From VRUE01 sp035260485 (GTDB lineage: Bacteria > Actinomycetota > Thermoleophilia > Solirubrobacterales > 70-9): DNA of 64,000 nt. Of the stretch, positions 25,973 to 34,951 are shown piece after piece. The notes under the pieces are model-generated. The model did not search any database. It saw only the letters and a program-made list of their open reading frames with translations, and was not told the origin of the DNA. The first letter of the stretch is position 1. Every line of letters starts with the position of its first letter. Where the stretch lies: assembly GCA_035260485.1 (NCBI GenBank), contig DATFVC010000020.1:8108-72107 (forward strand). The letters are read 5' to 3'. The position numbers and the translations under genes are program-made.

Positions 25973-26911
25973 TCAGCTGTAGCTGTCCCATTCCTGGAGG
26001 TAGGGCAGCGGGTCGATCGGGCTGCCACCCTCGTACCAGCCGGGGGCGGTCCAGATCTCGAAATGGAGGTGGCAGGCGGTGGCGTCGCCGGTCTGGCCGA
26101 CCACCCCGATCGGTTCTCCGGTGCGGACCGTCATCCCCTCCTGCAGCGGCGAGGGTTCGAGCAGGTGCATGTAGGCCATGTCGAAACTCGTGCCCTTGCC
26201 GTCGATGACTATGTAGTTGCCGGCGGCGCCTTGGTATCCCGAGTACTGAACGCGGCCGCCGCGGGCGGCGATCAGCGGCGTTCCGCACTTTGCCATCACG
26301 TCCTGGCCCTCGTGGGTGTGGCCGGAGCGAGCTGCTCCGAAACGGCCGGCGGCGCCGCCGTAGTCGTGGGCGCCGAGGATCGGGAAGGCGTAGCCATAGA
26401 GGTCGAAGCTGAGGCTGAGGGATGCCGAGGATGCCGACGAGGAGGCGCGGCGAGGCAACTGACCTCCGGCCTGCGGCACGATCCGGAACGAGTAGTGGCC
26501 GCTCGGGGCCGGCCGCCCTTCGCCCGTGGTCCCGTCCCAGCGGACGCTGTCGGGGGTTCCGGGGGCGACGTCGTTGCGGTAGAAGCTCTTCATCACTTCG
26601 CCGCTGTCGGCGACGAGGTCGATGCGGAGGTCGTTGGTCGCCTGGTCGCTGCCGATTTCGTAGCGCAGGCGCGGATTGCTGACGCCGTAGTAGAAGGACT
26701 TTCGGGGCCAGGTCTTGGCCGAGACCAGGCTCAGCGCGCCATCGCTCGGGGCCGGGTCGGGCGAGCCGCTCTGGCTGGGCGGCGGCGGGGGGCTGCCGCT
26801 CGGCGTCGGCGCGCCACCGGTCGAGGCCGAGGCGATCGCGGCAGGGCTCGCCAGGATCGCGGTAAGCGCGATCGTCACTGCAAGTACAACCAGCCATGCG
26901 CCGCGTGCCAC
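25973..26911 (-). CDS. secreted M23-family metallopeptidase
   Basis: 312 residues: signal peptide (residues 1-28), a Pro/Ser-rich linker, an Ig-like domain with a VRWDGTTGEGRPAPSGHY (FlgD-type) segment, and a C-terminal LytM/M23 domain. Zinc ligands are visible as HTHEGQDV (H-x-x-x-D pattern) and CHLHFEIW (HxH). It cleaves or remodels peptidoglycan peptide bonds outside the cell. GTG start with AGAGAGG upstream. It is divergent from rplM. Confidence 0.88.
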   Translation of the reverse strand: MARGAWLVVLAVTIALTAILASPAAIASASTGGAPTPSGSPPPPPSQSGSPDPAPSDGALSLVSAKTWPRKSFYYGVSNPRLRYEIGSDQATNDLRIDLVADSGEVMKSFYRNDVAPGTPDSVRWDGTTGEGRPAPSGHYSFRIVPQAGGQLPRRASSSASSASLSLSFDLYGYAFPILGAHDYGGAAGRFGAARSGHTHEGQDVMAKCGTPLIAARGGRVQYSGYQGAAGNYIVIDGKGTSFDMAYMHLLEPSPLQEGMTVRTGEPIGVVGQTGDATACHLHFEIWTAPGWYEGGSPIDPLPYLQEWDSYS

Positions 26912-27002
26912 GTGCCCTCTCTTTCGTTTGCCTGCGGAGTTAGCTGTCGGGCTCGCGCTGAAAGAGATGCGCTACGGATCGTTCTTCGTCCGATTCGCCC
27001 CT

Positions 27003-27019
27003 GGGACCTGCAAGGTCCC
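27003..27019. repeat. short perfect hairpin in the rplM leader region
   Basis: GGGACCT-GCA-AGGTCCC, a 7-bp stem with a 3-base loop, in the 231-base divergent intergenic region between the M23 peptidase and rplM (26912-27142). There is no T-tract. TATAAA (27080-27085) and TATGAT (27098-27103) downstream are candidate -10 boxes for rplM; I see no known ribosomal-leader structure. Confidence 0.5.
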
Positions 27020-27142
27020 TGCGGTTCCTCCGCTCCCGCCCGATGGTCGGACGGGATTAGGCAGTTGCTGGCGCGGCAGTATAAACGCTCCTACGGCTAT
27101 GATCCGCCGGCCGCGCTGGGTGCTCCGCGCGGTTTTTGCACG

Positions 27143-27574
27143 ATGAAGACCTACGTCGCCACAGCCGCCGACCGCCAGCGAGACTGGTATGTCGTCGATG
27201 CCGAGGGCCAGACCCTGGGCCGGGTGGCGACGCGAATCGCCGATGCCTTGCGCGGTAAGCGCAAGCCCGAGTACACCCCCCACGTCGACACCGGCGACTT
27301 CGTCGTCGTCGTCAACGCGGAGAAGATCCATGTGACCGGGAAAAAGATGGAGCAGAAGCGCTACTGGCGCCACAGCGGCTATCCGGGTGGGATCAAGTCC
27401 CGCACCCTGGCCGAGATGCTCGACCGCCGCCCCGAGGAGGTGATCCGCAAGGCGGTGAAGGGGATGTTGCCCCGCAACCGCCTCGCCCGCAAGCAGCTGA
27501 CCAAGCTCAAGGTCTACGCCGGGCCGGATCACCCGCACGCGGCGCAGAAACCACAGCCGATGGAGATCAAGTGA
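27143..27574 (+). CDS. rplM: 50S ribosomal protein L13
   Basis: 143 residues, the normal length. DWYVVDAEGQTLGRVATRIA, GDFVVVVNAEKI, RHSGYPGGIKSRTL and AVKGMLPRNRLARKQLTKLKVYAG are all standard L13 segments. It overlaps rpsI, the universal partner gene. Translation starts at ATG 27143; the very long frame running in from 25946 is antisense to the peptidase. Confidence 0.97.
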   Translation: MKTYVATAADRQRDWYVVDAEGQTLGRVATRIADALRGKRKPEYTPHVDTGDFVVVVNAEKIHVTGKKMEQKRYWRHSGYPGGIKSRTLAEMLDRRPEEVIRKAVKGMLPRNRLARKQLTKLKVYAGPDHPHAAQKPQPMEIK

Positions 27575-28383
27575 TGGAAGACGAGCCGCAGAACGAGACT
27601 TCGGACGATCAGCAGGCCGAGGACCCCACTCCCATGCCACCCGCGGAGGAGACCTCCGGGGATCAGGACGAGGCGCCTGCGGAGGAGCCCGCCGAGGCTC
27701 CCCTGGCCGAGCAGGAGGAGGCTGAGCCCGAGGCTGCAGAGGAGCTTGAGGCTGCAGAGGAGCCCGAGGCTGCAGAGGAGCTTGAGGAGCCCAAGGGCGA
27801 GAAGAAGAAGGACGCTATTCCCGGGGCGGACCTGGAGCCGATCTCAGTTGAGTCGGACGAGCGGCCGCTTAGCGCTGAGGAGAAGGCGCGCAAGGAAGCC
27901 GAGGAGGAGGAGCGGGCGCGGCGTGAGGCGGCGCTGACCGGCGACTCCGACGAGGAGGAGCAGGCGGCGAGCCGAGCCCCCGCCAAGATGGAGGGCGGCT
28001 CCCGTTACCTGGCGACCGGCAAACGGAAGAACGCGATAGCTCGTGTAACCCTGTTGCCGGGGAGCGGCAAGATCGAGGTCAACGGCCGCCCCCTCGAGGA
28101 GTTCTTTCCCCGTCCCCTGCATCAGACGACGGCAACCCAGCCACTTGCGATCACCGGCTATGAGAGCAGCGTCGACGTTCGAGTCAGGGTCCACGGCGGC
28201 GGCGTCAGCGGACAGGCCGGCGCCATGCGCCACGGCATCGCCCGTGCCCTGACCGAGGTCGACCCCGAGCTTCGCGGCGAGCTCAAGCGGCGCGGCTTCC
28301 TCACCCGCGACGCGCGCGCCAAGGAGAGGCGCAAGGCCGGGCTCAAGAAGGCCCGCAAGCGCCCGCAGTTCTCCAAGCGCTGA
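27571..28383 (+). CDS. rpsI: 30S ribosomal protein S9 with long acidic N-terminal extension
   Basis: 270 residues, about twice the usual length. The last 126 or so are a normal S9 (YLATGKRKNAIARVTLLPG to the KARKRPQFSKR tail that reaches the ribosomal P site). The first 143 are Glu/Asp/Ala/Pro rich, include the repeat EAAEEL/EAAEEP (residues 54-71), and end in a charged helix. Streptomycetes and relatives have shorter acidic extensions. No gene boundary fits between: the frame is continuous and starts on the rplM stop. GTG 27571 or ATG 27574 may be used. Confidence 0.95.
   Translation: MMEDEPQNETSDDQQAEDPTPMPPAEETSGDQDEAPAEEPAEAPLAEQEEAEPEAAEELEAAEEPEAAEELEEPKGEKKKDAIPGADLEPISVESDERPLSAEEKARKEAEEEERARREAALTGDSDEEEQAASRAPAKMEGGSRYLATGKRKNAIARVTLLPGSGKIEVNGRPLEEFFPRPLHQTTATQPLAITGYESSVDVRVRVHGGGVSGQAGAMRHGIARALTEVDPELRGELKRRGFLTRDARAKERRKAGLKKARKRPQFSKR
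27730..27783 (+). repeat. three 18-bp tandem repeats in rpsI
   Basis: GAGGCTGCAGAGGAG followed by CTT or CCC, repeated three times in frame, encoding EAAEEL, EAAEEP and EAAEEL in the acidic extension of S9. The near-identity at DNA level suggests recent slippage. Confidence 0.85.
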
Positions 28384-28393
28384 CGAGGTCGAT

Positions 28394-29707
28394 GTGAGCG
28401 CGGAGCGCAAGCTCTTCGGAACCGACGGGGTCCGGGGGGAGGCTGGGACGTTCCTCACCGCGGAGCTGGCTCTCGCTCTGGGCCGGGCCGCGACCGCATC
28501 GTTGGAGGCCGCCCGGCCGCAGGTGCTGATCGTTCGCGACACGCGCGAGTCGGGACCGATGCTGGAAGCTGCCCTGGCCGCCGGCGTCGCCGAGGCCGGC
28601 GGCGACGCCCTGCTCGGCGGAGTCCTGCCGACGCCCGCTGCCGCAGTTCTCGTTCGCCGCCTCGGGCTCGACCTCGCCGCGGTCGTCTCCGCCTCACACA
28701 ATCCCTACAAGGACAACGGCATCAAGTTCTTCAGCGGCAACGGGACCAAGCTCGGCGACGAGGCCGAGGCCGAGATCGAGGCGGTGCTCGAGGCCGGCTC
28801 ACAGCCCGCCGCCCCGGGGCGCGTTCGCGAGCTGAACGGCGGCGTCGAGGACTACCTGCGCGCCCTCGAGGCGGCGTTCCCGCTCGATCTCTCGGGTGTC
28901 AAGGTCGCGCTCGACTGTGCCAACGGCGCCACCCACCGCGTTGCCCCTGCGATCTTCGAGCGGCTTGGCGCCGAGGTCGAGGCGGTCGCCGCCGAGCCCG
29001 ATGGCCGCAACATCAACGACGGTTGCGGCTCGACCCACCTTGGCAACCTCGCCGAGCACATCGCCTCTTCTGGGGCCGCGATCGGCTTCGCCTTCGACGG
29101 CGACGGCGACCGGGTGTTGGCGGTTGACGGCGGTGGCCGAGCTCACGACGGCGACGAGCTGATCGCCCTGCTGGCGACCGGTATGGCCGAGCGCGGTGAG
29201 CTGGGCGGAGGCGTCGCCGTGACCGTGATGAGCAACTACGGCTTCCACCGAGCGATGGAGGAGGCAGGGATCGATGTCGCAATCACCAAGGTCGGCGACC
29301 GCTACGTCCTCGACGAGCTGCGCGACCGCGACTGGGCCCTCGGCGGCGAGCAGTCGGGGCACATCATCGACATGCATTTCGCCGCGACCGGCGACGGGAT
29401 CGCCGCGGCGCTGATGGCCATGCGCGAGCTCGCCGGCCGTGATCTCGCCACGGTCGAGGCGATGGAGAAGCTGCCGCAGACCCTGGTCAACGTCGAGGTC
29501 GCCGACCGTGAGGCGATCGCCGGCGCCGCTGCGGTCTGGGAGGCGGTCGAGCGCGAGGGCGCCGAGCTCGAGGGCCGTGGCCGCGTCCTCCTGCGCCCCT
29601 CCGGCACCGAGCCCCTGGTCCGCGTCATGGTCGAGGCGCCCAGCGCCGTGGAGGCCGACGCGGTCTGCAAGCGCCTTGCCGACCTGGTCCGCTCCGAGCT
29701 GGGCTGA
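28394..29707 (+). CDS. glmM: phosphoglucosamine mutase
   Basis: 437 residues: KLFGTDGVRGEAG at the N-terminus, the phosphoserine loop SASHN (99-103), metal loop FDGDGDR, sugar-binding GGEQSGHI and the phosphate-binding RPSGTEPLVRV. Interconverts glucosamine-6-phosphate and glucosamine-1-phosphate for UDP-GlcNAc. GTG start; followed directly by glmS, giving two consecutive steps of amino-sugar synthesis. Confidence 0.96.
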   Translation: MSAERKLFGTDGVRGEAGTFLTAELALALGRAATASLEAARPQVLIVRDTRESGPMLEAALAAGVAEAGGDALLGGVLPTPAAAVLVRRLGLDLAAVVSASHNPYKDNGIKFFSGNGTKLGDEAEAEIEAVLEAGSQPAAPGRVRELNGGVEDYLRALEAAFPLDLSGVKVALDCANGATHRVAPAIFERLGAEVEAVAAEPDGRNINDGCGSTHLGNLAEHIASSGAAIGFAFDGDGDRVLAVDGGGRAHDGDELIALLATGMAERGELGGGVAVTVMSNYGFHRAMEEAGIDVAITKVGDRYVLDELRDRDWALGGEQSGHIIDMHFAATGDGIAAALMAMRELAGRDLATVEAMEKLPQTLVNVEVADREAIAGAAAVWEAVEREGAELEGRGRVLLRPSGTEPLVRVMVEAPSAVEADAVCKRLADLVRSELG

Positions 29708-29738
29708 GCAGCTCACCGTCTACGCTTGACGACTTCCT

Positions 29739-31595
29739 ATGTGCGGAATCGTCGGATACGTCGGGGAGCGTCCCTGTCGCGATCTCCTGGTCGCCGGCCT
29801 GGAGAAGCTCGAGTACCGCGGCTATGACTCGGCCGGCGTCTCGGTGATCGAGGACGACCGGGTCGACAGCGTGCGCGCGGTCGGCAACCTCGCCAACCTG
29901 CGGGCGGCGATGGACGAGCAGGCGCAGGGAGGCGGCGTCGCGGTCGCCGCGGAGCCGGCGACGACCGGTGTCGCCCACACCCGCTGGGCGACCCACGGCC
30001 GCGTCACCGAGGAGAACGCCCATCCGCACAGCGACAACTCCAATCGGGTCCACATCGTCCTCAACGGCATCGTCGAGAACCATGCCAAGCTGCGCGCGCG
30101 GCTCGAGTCCGAAGGGCAGGAGTTCAGCTCGGAAACCGACGCCGAGGTCGTCGCCCACCTGATCGCCGGCCACTACGACGGCGACCTGGCCGCGGCCGTC
30201 CGCGCCGCCTTTGCCGAGCTGCGCGGCCACTACGCCTTCGTCGCGATGCACGCCGACAGCCCCGGTCGCCTGGTCGGGGCCCGCAAGGAGTGCCCGCTCG
30301 TCGCCGGCGTGGGCGACGGGGAGACCTTCCTCGCCTCGGCGATCCCCGCCTTCCTCGCCGAGACGCGCCGGGCGGTGGCGATCGAAAACGACGAGATCGT
30401 CACGATCGACCGCTCGGGCGTGACGATCACCGACGCCGAGGGCAGCCCGGTCGAGCGTGCGGCGGAGGAGATCGACTGGGACGAAGCCACCGCGGAGAAG
30501 GGGGGCTATGAGACCTTCATGCTGAAGGAGATTCACGAACAGGCCGACGCGGTCGCCGAAACGATCGCCGACCGCCTGCCGGGCGACGAGGGCGTCGACC
30601 TCTCCGAGCTGGAGATCGACGACGACTTCCTGCGCGGCCTGAGGCGGATCGTGATCGTTGCCTGCGGCACCTCCTACCACGCCGGCCTGGTCGGGCGCTA
30701 CGCGATCGAGGAATGGGCGCGGGTGCCGGTCGAGATGGACGTCGCCTCCGAGTACCGCTACCGCAACCCGGTGGTGGGGGAGGGCGACCTGGTGATCGGC
30801 ATCACCCAGTCCGGCGAGACCGCCGACACGCTGGCGGCGATGCGGCTGGCCCGCGAGCGCGGCGCGACCGTGCTTGCGATCACCAACGTGCTGGGCAGCC
30901 AGGCGACCCGCGATGCCGACGCGGTCCTCTACACCCGCAGTGGCCTGGAGATCAGCGTCGCGGCGACCAAGACGTTCGTCGCCCAGGTCGCGGCGATGTA
31001 CCTGATCGGGCTGCGGCTGGCGGAGCTGCGCGAGACGCTCCCACGCGAGCGCCTGGCCGAGCTGGTGGCTGAGATGAAGTCGTTGCCCTCGAAGGTCGAG
31101 ACGACGCTGGCGAGCTGCGAGGACCGCGTCCGCGAGGTCGCCGCCGCCCACTCCGACCAGCAGTTCTTCCTCTACCTCGGCCGCCACATCGGCCTGCCGG
31201 TCTGCCTCGAGGGGGCGCTGAAGCTGAAGGAGATCTCCTACATCCCCACCGACGCCTATGCGGCGGGCGAGATGAAGCACGGCCCGATAGCCCTGCTCGA
31301 CGAGTCGACGCCGGTCGTCTGCGTGGCAACTGACAGCCCGATCCTCGGCAAGGTGCTCTCGAACGTCGAAGAGGTGCGGGCGCGCGGTGCCGAGACGATC
31401 GCGATCGTGACCGCAGGCGACGAGCGGGCAGGTGAGGTCGCCGAGCAGGCGATCGAGGTCGCCGCCAGCGACTGGATGCTGCAGCCGATCCTGGCGATCC
31501 TGCCGTTGCAGCTGCTCGCCTACGACATTGCCCGCGCCCGCGGGCTCAACGTCGATCAGCCTCGGAATCTGGCCAAGACGGTCACGGTCGAGTGA
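29739..31595 (+). CDS. glmS: glutamine-fructose-6-phosphate aminotransferase
   Basis: 618 residues. N-terminal glutaminase domain with Cys2 as nucleophile (MCGIVGYVG), ARTRWATHG-type segment (VAHTRWATHG), followed by two SIS domains (ACGTSYHAG, ITQSGETADTL) and the C-terminal NLAKTVTVE tail. It makes glucosamine-6-phosphate, the entry to peptidoglycan and LPS-type sugars. I looked for a glmS ribozyme in the 31 bases after glmM; there is no room. Confidence 0.97.
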   Translation: MCGIVGYVGERPCRDLLVAGLEKLEYRGYDSAGVSVIEDDRVDSVRAVGNLANLRAAMDEQAQGGGVAVAAEPATTGVAHTRWATHGRVTEENAHPHSDNSNRVHIVLNGIVENHAKLRARLESEGQEFSSETDAEVVAHLIAGHYDGDLAAAVRAAFAELRGHYAFVAMHADSPGRLVGARKECPLVAGVGDGETFLASAIPAFLAETRRAVAIENDEIVTIDRSGVTITDAEGSPVERAAEEIDWDEATAEKGGYETFMLKEIHEQADAVAETIADRLPGDEGVDLSELEIDDDFLRGLRRIVIVACGTSYHAGLVGRYAIEEWARVPVEMDVASEYRYRNPVVGEGDLVIGITQSGETADTLAAMRLARERGATVLAITNVLGSQATRDADAVLYTRSGLEISVAATKTFVAQVAAMYLIGLRLAELRETLPRERLAELVAEMKSLPSKVETTLASCEDRVREVAAAHSDQQFFLYLGRHIGLPVCLEGALKLKEISYIPTDAYAAGEMKHGPIALLDESTPVVCVATDSPILGKVLSNVEEVRARGAETIAIVTAGDERAGEVAEQAIEVAASDWMLQPILAILPLQLLAYDIARARGLNVDQPRNLAKTVTVE

Positions 31596-31626
31596 CGGCC
31601 GGTGGCCGGCTAGGATGCCGGGCCGC

Positions 31627-33174
31627 ATGAAGTCTCGTTTCCTCTTCGTGGCGCTTGCCGTGGCCGCCCTGATCGCCGTTGCCGCCGGTTGCGGTGGCGG
31701 CTCGTCGGGCTCCAAGGTCGCCGACCTCGCGCCTCCCGGCACGCCGGTCTTCATCGAAGGCGCCCTGCGGCCGGCGGGCGCGCTGAAGTCGAATATCGAC
31801 GCGATCGCAAAGCAGGTGGCCGGGATCGACAACCTCGGGGCCTACATCGTCTCCAAATTGGAAAGCTCGGCGCGAGGCAACGGCGAGCCGTTCGACTACG
31901 CGAAGGAAGTCGAGCCCTGGCTGGGCGAGAGAGCGGGCGTCCTCTTCGAGAAGTTCGACGGCAACAACTTCAGCGGAGCTGGGGCGATCGTCGAATCCAT
32001 CGATACGGGCGCGACGCAGGAATTCATCGACACTCAGGTCAAGGCCAGCAACGACCCCTACCGCGCCGTCTCCTATGAAGGGGTCGACTACGAGATTGGC
32101 GGCTCGGAAGGAAACGCGATCGGCGTCATCGGCGACTTCCTCGTCGTCGCGGAAGGGGCCCAAGTCTTCAAGGAAGCCGTGAAAGCCTCGCAGGGGGACT
32201 CGCTCGCGGCCGAAGACACCTTTGCCAGCGCGATCTCGGCCGCCTCGGACGGCAGCCTCGCCGACGTCTACGTAGACGTCGGCAACCTGATCGACCAGTC
32301 GGGCGGCCAGATCGACCCGACGGCTCGCCAGATCCTGCAGAACGCCGGCATCGACCCCAGCGAAGCGACCGCGGTCGCCAGCATCGTGCCGGGCTCCGGC
32401 CAGGTCACGATCGAGCTGAGCAGCGACCTGGCCGGCAAGGAAGCGCCGACGGGCGATGCTTCCGCGCTGCTCGGCGAACTGCCCGGCAATGCGTTTGCCG
32501 GCATCGCGGTGTCCGGCTTCGGCAAGCAGGTCAAGGAAGCGATCGACAGCCTCGACGAAAAAGGAGTTCCCGGCACGATCCCGCCGAACCAGCTGAAGAA
32601 GGGCCTGAAAGAACTCGGCATCGACCTGGAAGCGCTGACGAAATCGCTGCAGGACGGTGGAGTGTTTGCCGTCGGCGACAGCGAGAACAGCCTCGGTGGC
32701 GCCCTGGTGCTGACGACCAAGGGCTCGCAGGCGACCGAAACGATCGCCAACATCGGCAAGCTGCTCCGCGGCGTCCACGTCGCCGGCGTGACGGCGCTGA
32801 GCGGCAAGTACGACGGCTTCTCGGTCCGCAGCCCCGAACTGGGCAACAAGCCGCTGGTCGTCGTCGCCAGGGAAGGGCGGATCGCGATCGGCTACGGCCT
32901 GCCAGCGGCGCTGAACGGCCTGCTCTCGGAATCGGGCAAGGGCAAGACGCTCTCCGAAAACCCGGCCTACGGCGACGCCGTGGCGGCGCTCGGCGAGACG
33001 CCGATCGGCGGCTTCGCCGACGGGCCTGCGGCGCTGAGCCTTGCCGACTCGCTCATCTCCGAAAGCGGCTTCGAGGAAGCGAAGAAGTACTTGAAGCACG
33101 TCCGCTTCCTGGCTCTCGGCTCCGCCACCCAGGGAGAACTGGCGATGGCGAAGCTGATCGTCGGCCTGAAGTAG
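31627..33174 (+). CDS. DUF3352-family lipoprotein
   Basis: 515 residues with a signal peptide and lipobox (VAAGC near residue 22), then a long alpha/beta protein with repeated segments such as FIEGALRPAG, VGDFLVVAEG and FSVRSPELG, which fit DUF3352 (function unknown). It should be anchored on the outer face of the cytoplasmic membrane. TAGGAT at 31611-31616 is a plausible -10 box. The gene uses GAA for glutamate and AAG for lysine much more evenly than the GAG-rich genes around it. Confidence 0.8.
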   Translation: MKSRFLFVALAVAALIAVAAGCGGGSSGSKVADLAPPGTPVFIEGALRPAGALKSNIDAIAKQVAGIDNLGAYIVSKLESSARGNGEPFDYAKEVEPWLGERAGVLFEKFDGNNFSGAGAIVESIDTGATQEFIDTQVKASNDPYRAVSYEGVDYEIGGSEGNAIGVIGDFLVVAEGAQVFKEAVKASQGDSLAAEDTFASAISAASDGSLADVYVDVGNLIDQSGGQIDPTARQILQNAGIDPSEATAVASIVPGSGQVTIELSSDLAGKEAPTGDASALLGELPGNAFAGIAVSGFGKQVKEAIDSLDEKGVPGTIPPNQLKKGLKELGIDLEALTKSLQDGGVFAVGDSENSLGGALVLTTKGSQATETIANIGKLLRGVHVAGVTALSGKYDGFSVRSPELGNKPLVVVAREGRIAIGYGLPAALNGLLSESGKGKTLSENPAYGDAVAALGETPIGGFADGPAALSLADSLISESGFEEAKKYLKHVRFLALGSATQGELAMAKLIVGLK

Positions 33175-33201
33175 ACCTGATCGATCGACACGATCTGAGT
33201 G

Positions 33202-33207
33202 TAGGTT
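33202..33207 (+). promoter_or_regulatory. -10 box for the Vps62-like gene
   Basis: TAGGTT ends six bases before the GTG at 33214, the spacing expected for a leaderless transcript. No clear -35 box. Confidence 0.35.
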
Positions 33208-33213
33208 GGCGTC

Positions 33214-34773
33214 GTGTCGATCTGGAAGTGGCTCGGCGTCGTGGGGGCGGCCCTGGTGGTCGGGATCCTCGCTGGGGGCGTGCTCGTCTTCGCCTTGAAG
33301 GCGAGCAACGAATCCAACCCGCTGGCGCCGGACGAGGGTAGGGCGTTCGCGCCGGTCGAGGGCCGAGAAGCTGGAGAACTGGCAAGTCGATTCCGCCCCC
33401 GGCTGATGTTCGACAGCAGCGAGAAGTGGCGGCCACAGTCGATCGCGAGCCTACTTGCAGAGAAAGGGCCCGATGGGAGGCCCCTGCACGAATTCTGCAT
33501 CCGCTCGCTCGGCAAGGAAGACGAATGCGAGCCGGTCGGCAGCATCGAGCAGTTCGAAACGCTCGTGGCGGAAAACCGTGCGCTCGGCAACTCCACCTAC
33601 CTGGACATCAACGGCAAGAGCGGTGAATACAAGGCGCCGGAACGTGACCCCGCTTGCCGGCAGAGCGGGCTGCTCGACTGCGACAACCAGCCGGGATCGG
33701 CGATCTATTACCACGTCACCTCCTCCAACGAACGCTTCTACATCGACTACTGGTGGTTCCTGCGCTTCAATCACTTCGGCCTGACGAGCTGCTCGACCGG
33801 GTCGAGCGGGATATGCGACGAGCACGAGGGCGACTGGGAGGGGGTCACCCTGGTCACCGCGCCCGAAGACGCCCACACGCTTGACTACGTTGTCTACGCG
33901 GCCCACAAGGGCACCTTCCGCTACCCCGCCCCGCCGCCCAAACACCACAGCCAGCGGCCGGTCGTGTACGTCGCCACCGGCAGTCACGCTTCCTATCCGC
34001 GTCCGTGCAAGGCCCTGATCTCCTGCTGGCAGCCGAACGTCTTCGGCGGGATCGCCCACGTGCCTGAGACCGACATCGACGGGCGGCGGCCGTGGGCGCG
34101 AAACGACGAAGTCTGCAAGCCCGGCGGCGCCGGCTCCTGTCTGCGCCCCCTGCCCAGCGCAGAACCCGGGCAAACCACGTGGACCACCTGGGCGGGACTC
34201 TGGGGCGCGACCTGCGGTACGCGCTGTCACGCCCAACATCCCCAGTCTCCGGCATCGCCTGGCCTGCAGACTCGTTTCCACACGCCCTGGTGCTCGACCC
34301 AGAACGGCGCGCTCACCTGCGACTCAGCCGCCCAGGGCTGCAGCGACTGGCTCGGCCCGGTCGTCTCGGTGCTTGCCTGCAATCCGAGCGCGCTCGCGCG
34401 TGGGCTGCGGACCCCGGAAGAACTTCCCAGTGGTGGGCTCACACTTACGGTGACCACCCCCAAGGGCAAGAGGAGCAGGCTCAGCGCGACCACGCGCGGG
34501 ATCGTCCAGGCTCTCGGCGCCCCGCTCCGCCCCGGTAGTCACGTGGTCGTGAGCGATGCCGGTTCGAGCACGGAAATCCTGCTCCGCGCCGCGCAGGGCA
34601 ACCGGCTGCTGGAGGCCCGTTTCGGCTCCTTCGCGGCGGGCGAGTCCGGGAAGACCTTCGAAATCACCGTCAAGCCGTCGCGACAAGGGGTGCCCCTATT
34701 GCGCGCGATCCGCAACGACGGCGCCCGGATTCCTCCGGTCGAACGACGGCGGGTGACGCTGAAACCCGGCTAG
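33214..34773 (+). CDS. Vps62-like membrane-anchored protein
   Basis: 519 residues: one N-terminal membrane anchor (residues 5-28), then a large extracytoplasmic domain with YYHV, YIDYWWFLRFN, the HEGDWEGV motif and VVYVATGSHASYP, which together mark the Vps62/DUF946 family. Many paired cysteines suggest disulfides outside the cell. The C-terminal 130 residues form a separate beta-rich domain. The family's biochemical role is not known. Confidence 0.75.
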   Translation: MSIWKWLGVVGAALVVGILAGGVLVFALKASNESNPLAPDEGRAFAPVEGREAGELASRFRPRLMFDSSEKWRPQSIASLLAEKGPDGRPLHEFCIRSLGKEDECEPVGSIEQFETLVAENRALGNSTYLDINGKSGEYKAPERDPACRQSGLLDCDNQPGSAIYYHVTSSNERFYIDYWWFLRFNHFGLTSCSTGSSGICDEHEGDWEGVTLVTAPEDAHTLDYVVYAAHKGTFRYPAPPPKHHSQRPVVYVATGSHASYPRPCKALISCWQPNVFGGIAHVPETDIDGRRPWARNDEVCKPGGAGSCLRPLPSAEPGQTTWTTWAGLWGATCGTRCHAQHPQSPASPGLQTRFHTPWCSTQNGALTCDSAAQGCSDWLGPVVSVLACNPSALARGLRTPEELPSGGLTLTVTTPKGKRSRLSATTRGIVQALGAPLRPGSHVVVSDAGSSTEILLRAAQGNRLLEARFGSFAAGESGKTFEITVKPSRQGVPLLRAIRNDGARIPPVERRRVTLKPG

Positions 34774-34939
34774 CAGCGCCCACATCGGCTGCGCCCATTG
34801 CCATCGCTGAAGGGGTGGATCAGAACCGGGTTCAGGTGGGGCTGTTGCCGCCTTCACCGGCACCGGGCTCTCGTCGCGGCGACGGAATGACGTTTTGTAA
34901 ATGAGCGGCGCTGATTTCCCGAGTTGGCAGGCGCCGGGT

Positions 34940-34945
34940 TAGGCT
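34940..34945 (+). promoter_or_regulatory. -10 box for nnr
   Basis: TAGGCT ends six bases before the ATG at 34952; a leaderless start is likely. The rest of the 178-base intergenic region (34774-34951) holds nothing I recognise. Confidence 0.4.
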
Positions 34946-34951
34946 GGATCG

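Noticed and set aside
25946..27142. Long upstream extension of the rplM frame
   Set aside because: Antisense to the M23 peptidase; L13 has a normal start at 27143.
29708..29738. glmS ribozyme before glmS
   Set aside because: Only 31 bases separate glmM and glmS, too short for the ribozyme.
29625..31832. 735-residue open frame antisense to glmS
   Set aside because: Shadow of glmS; no motif or start signal.
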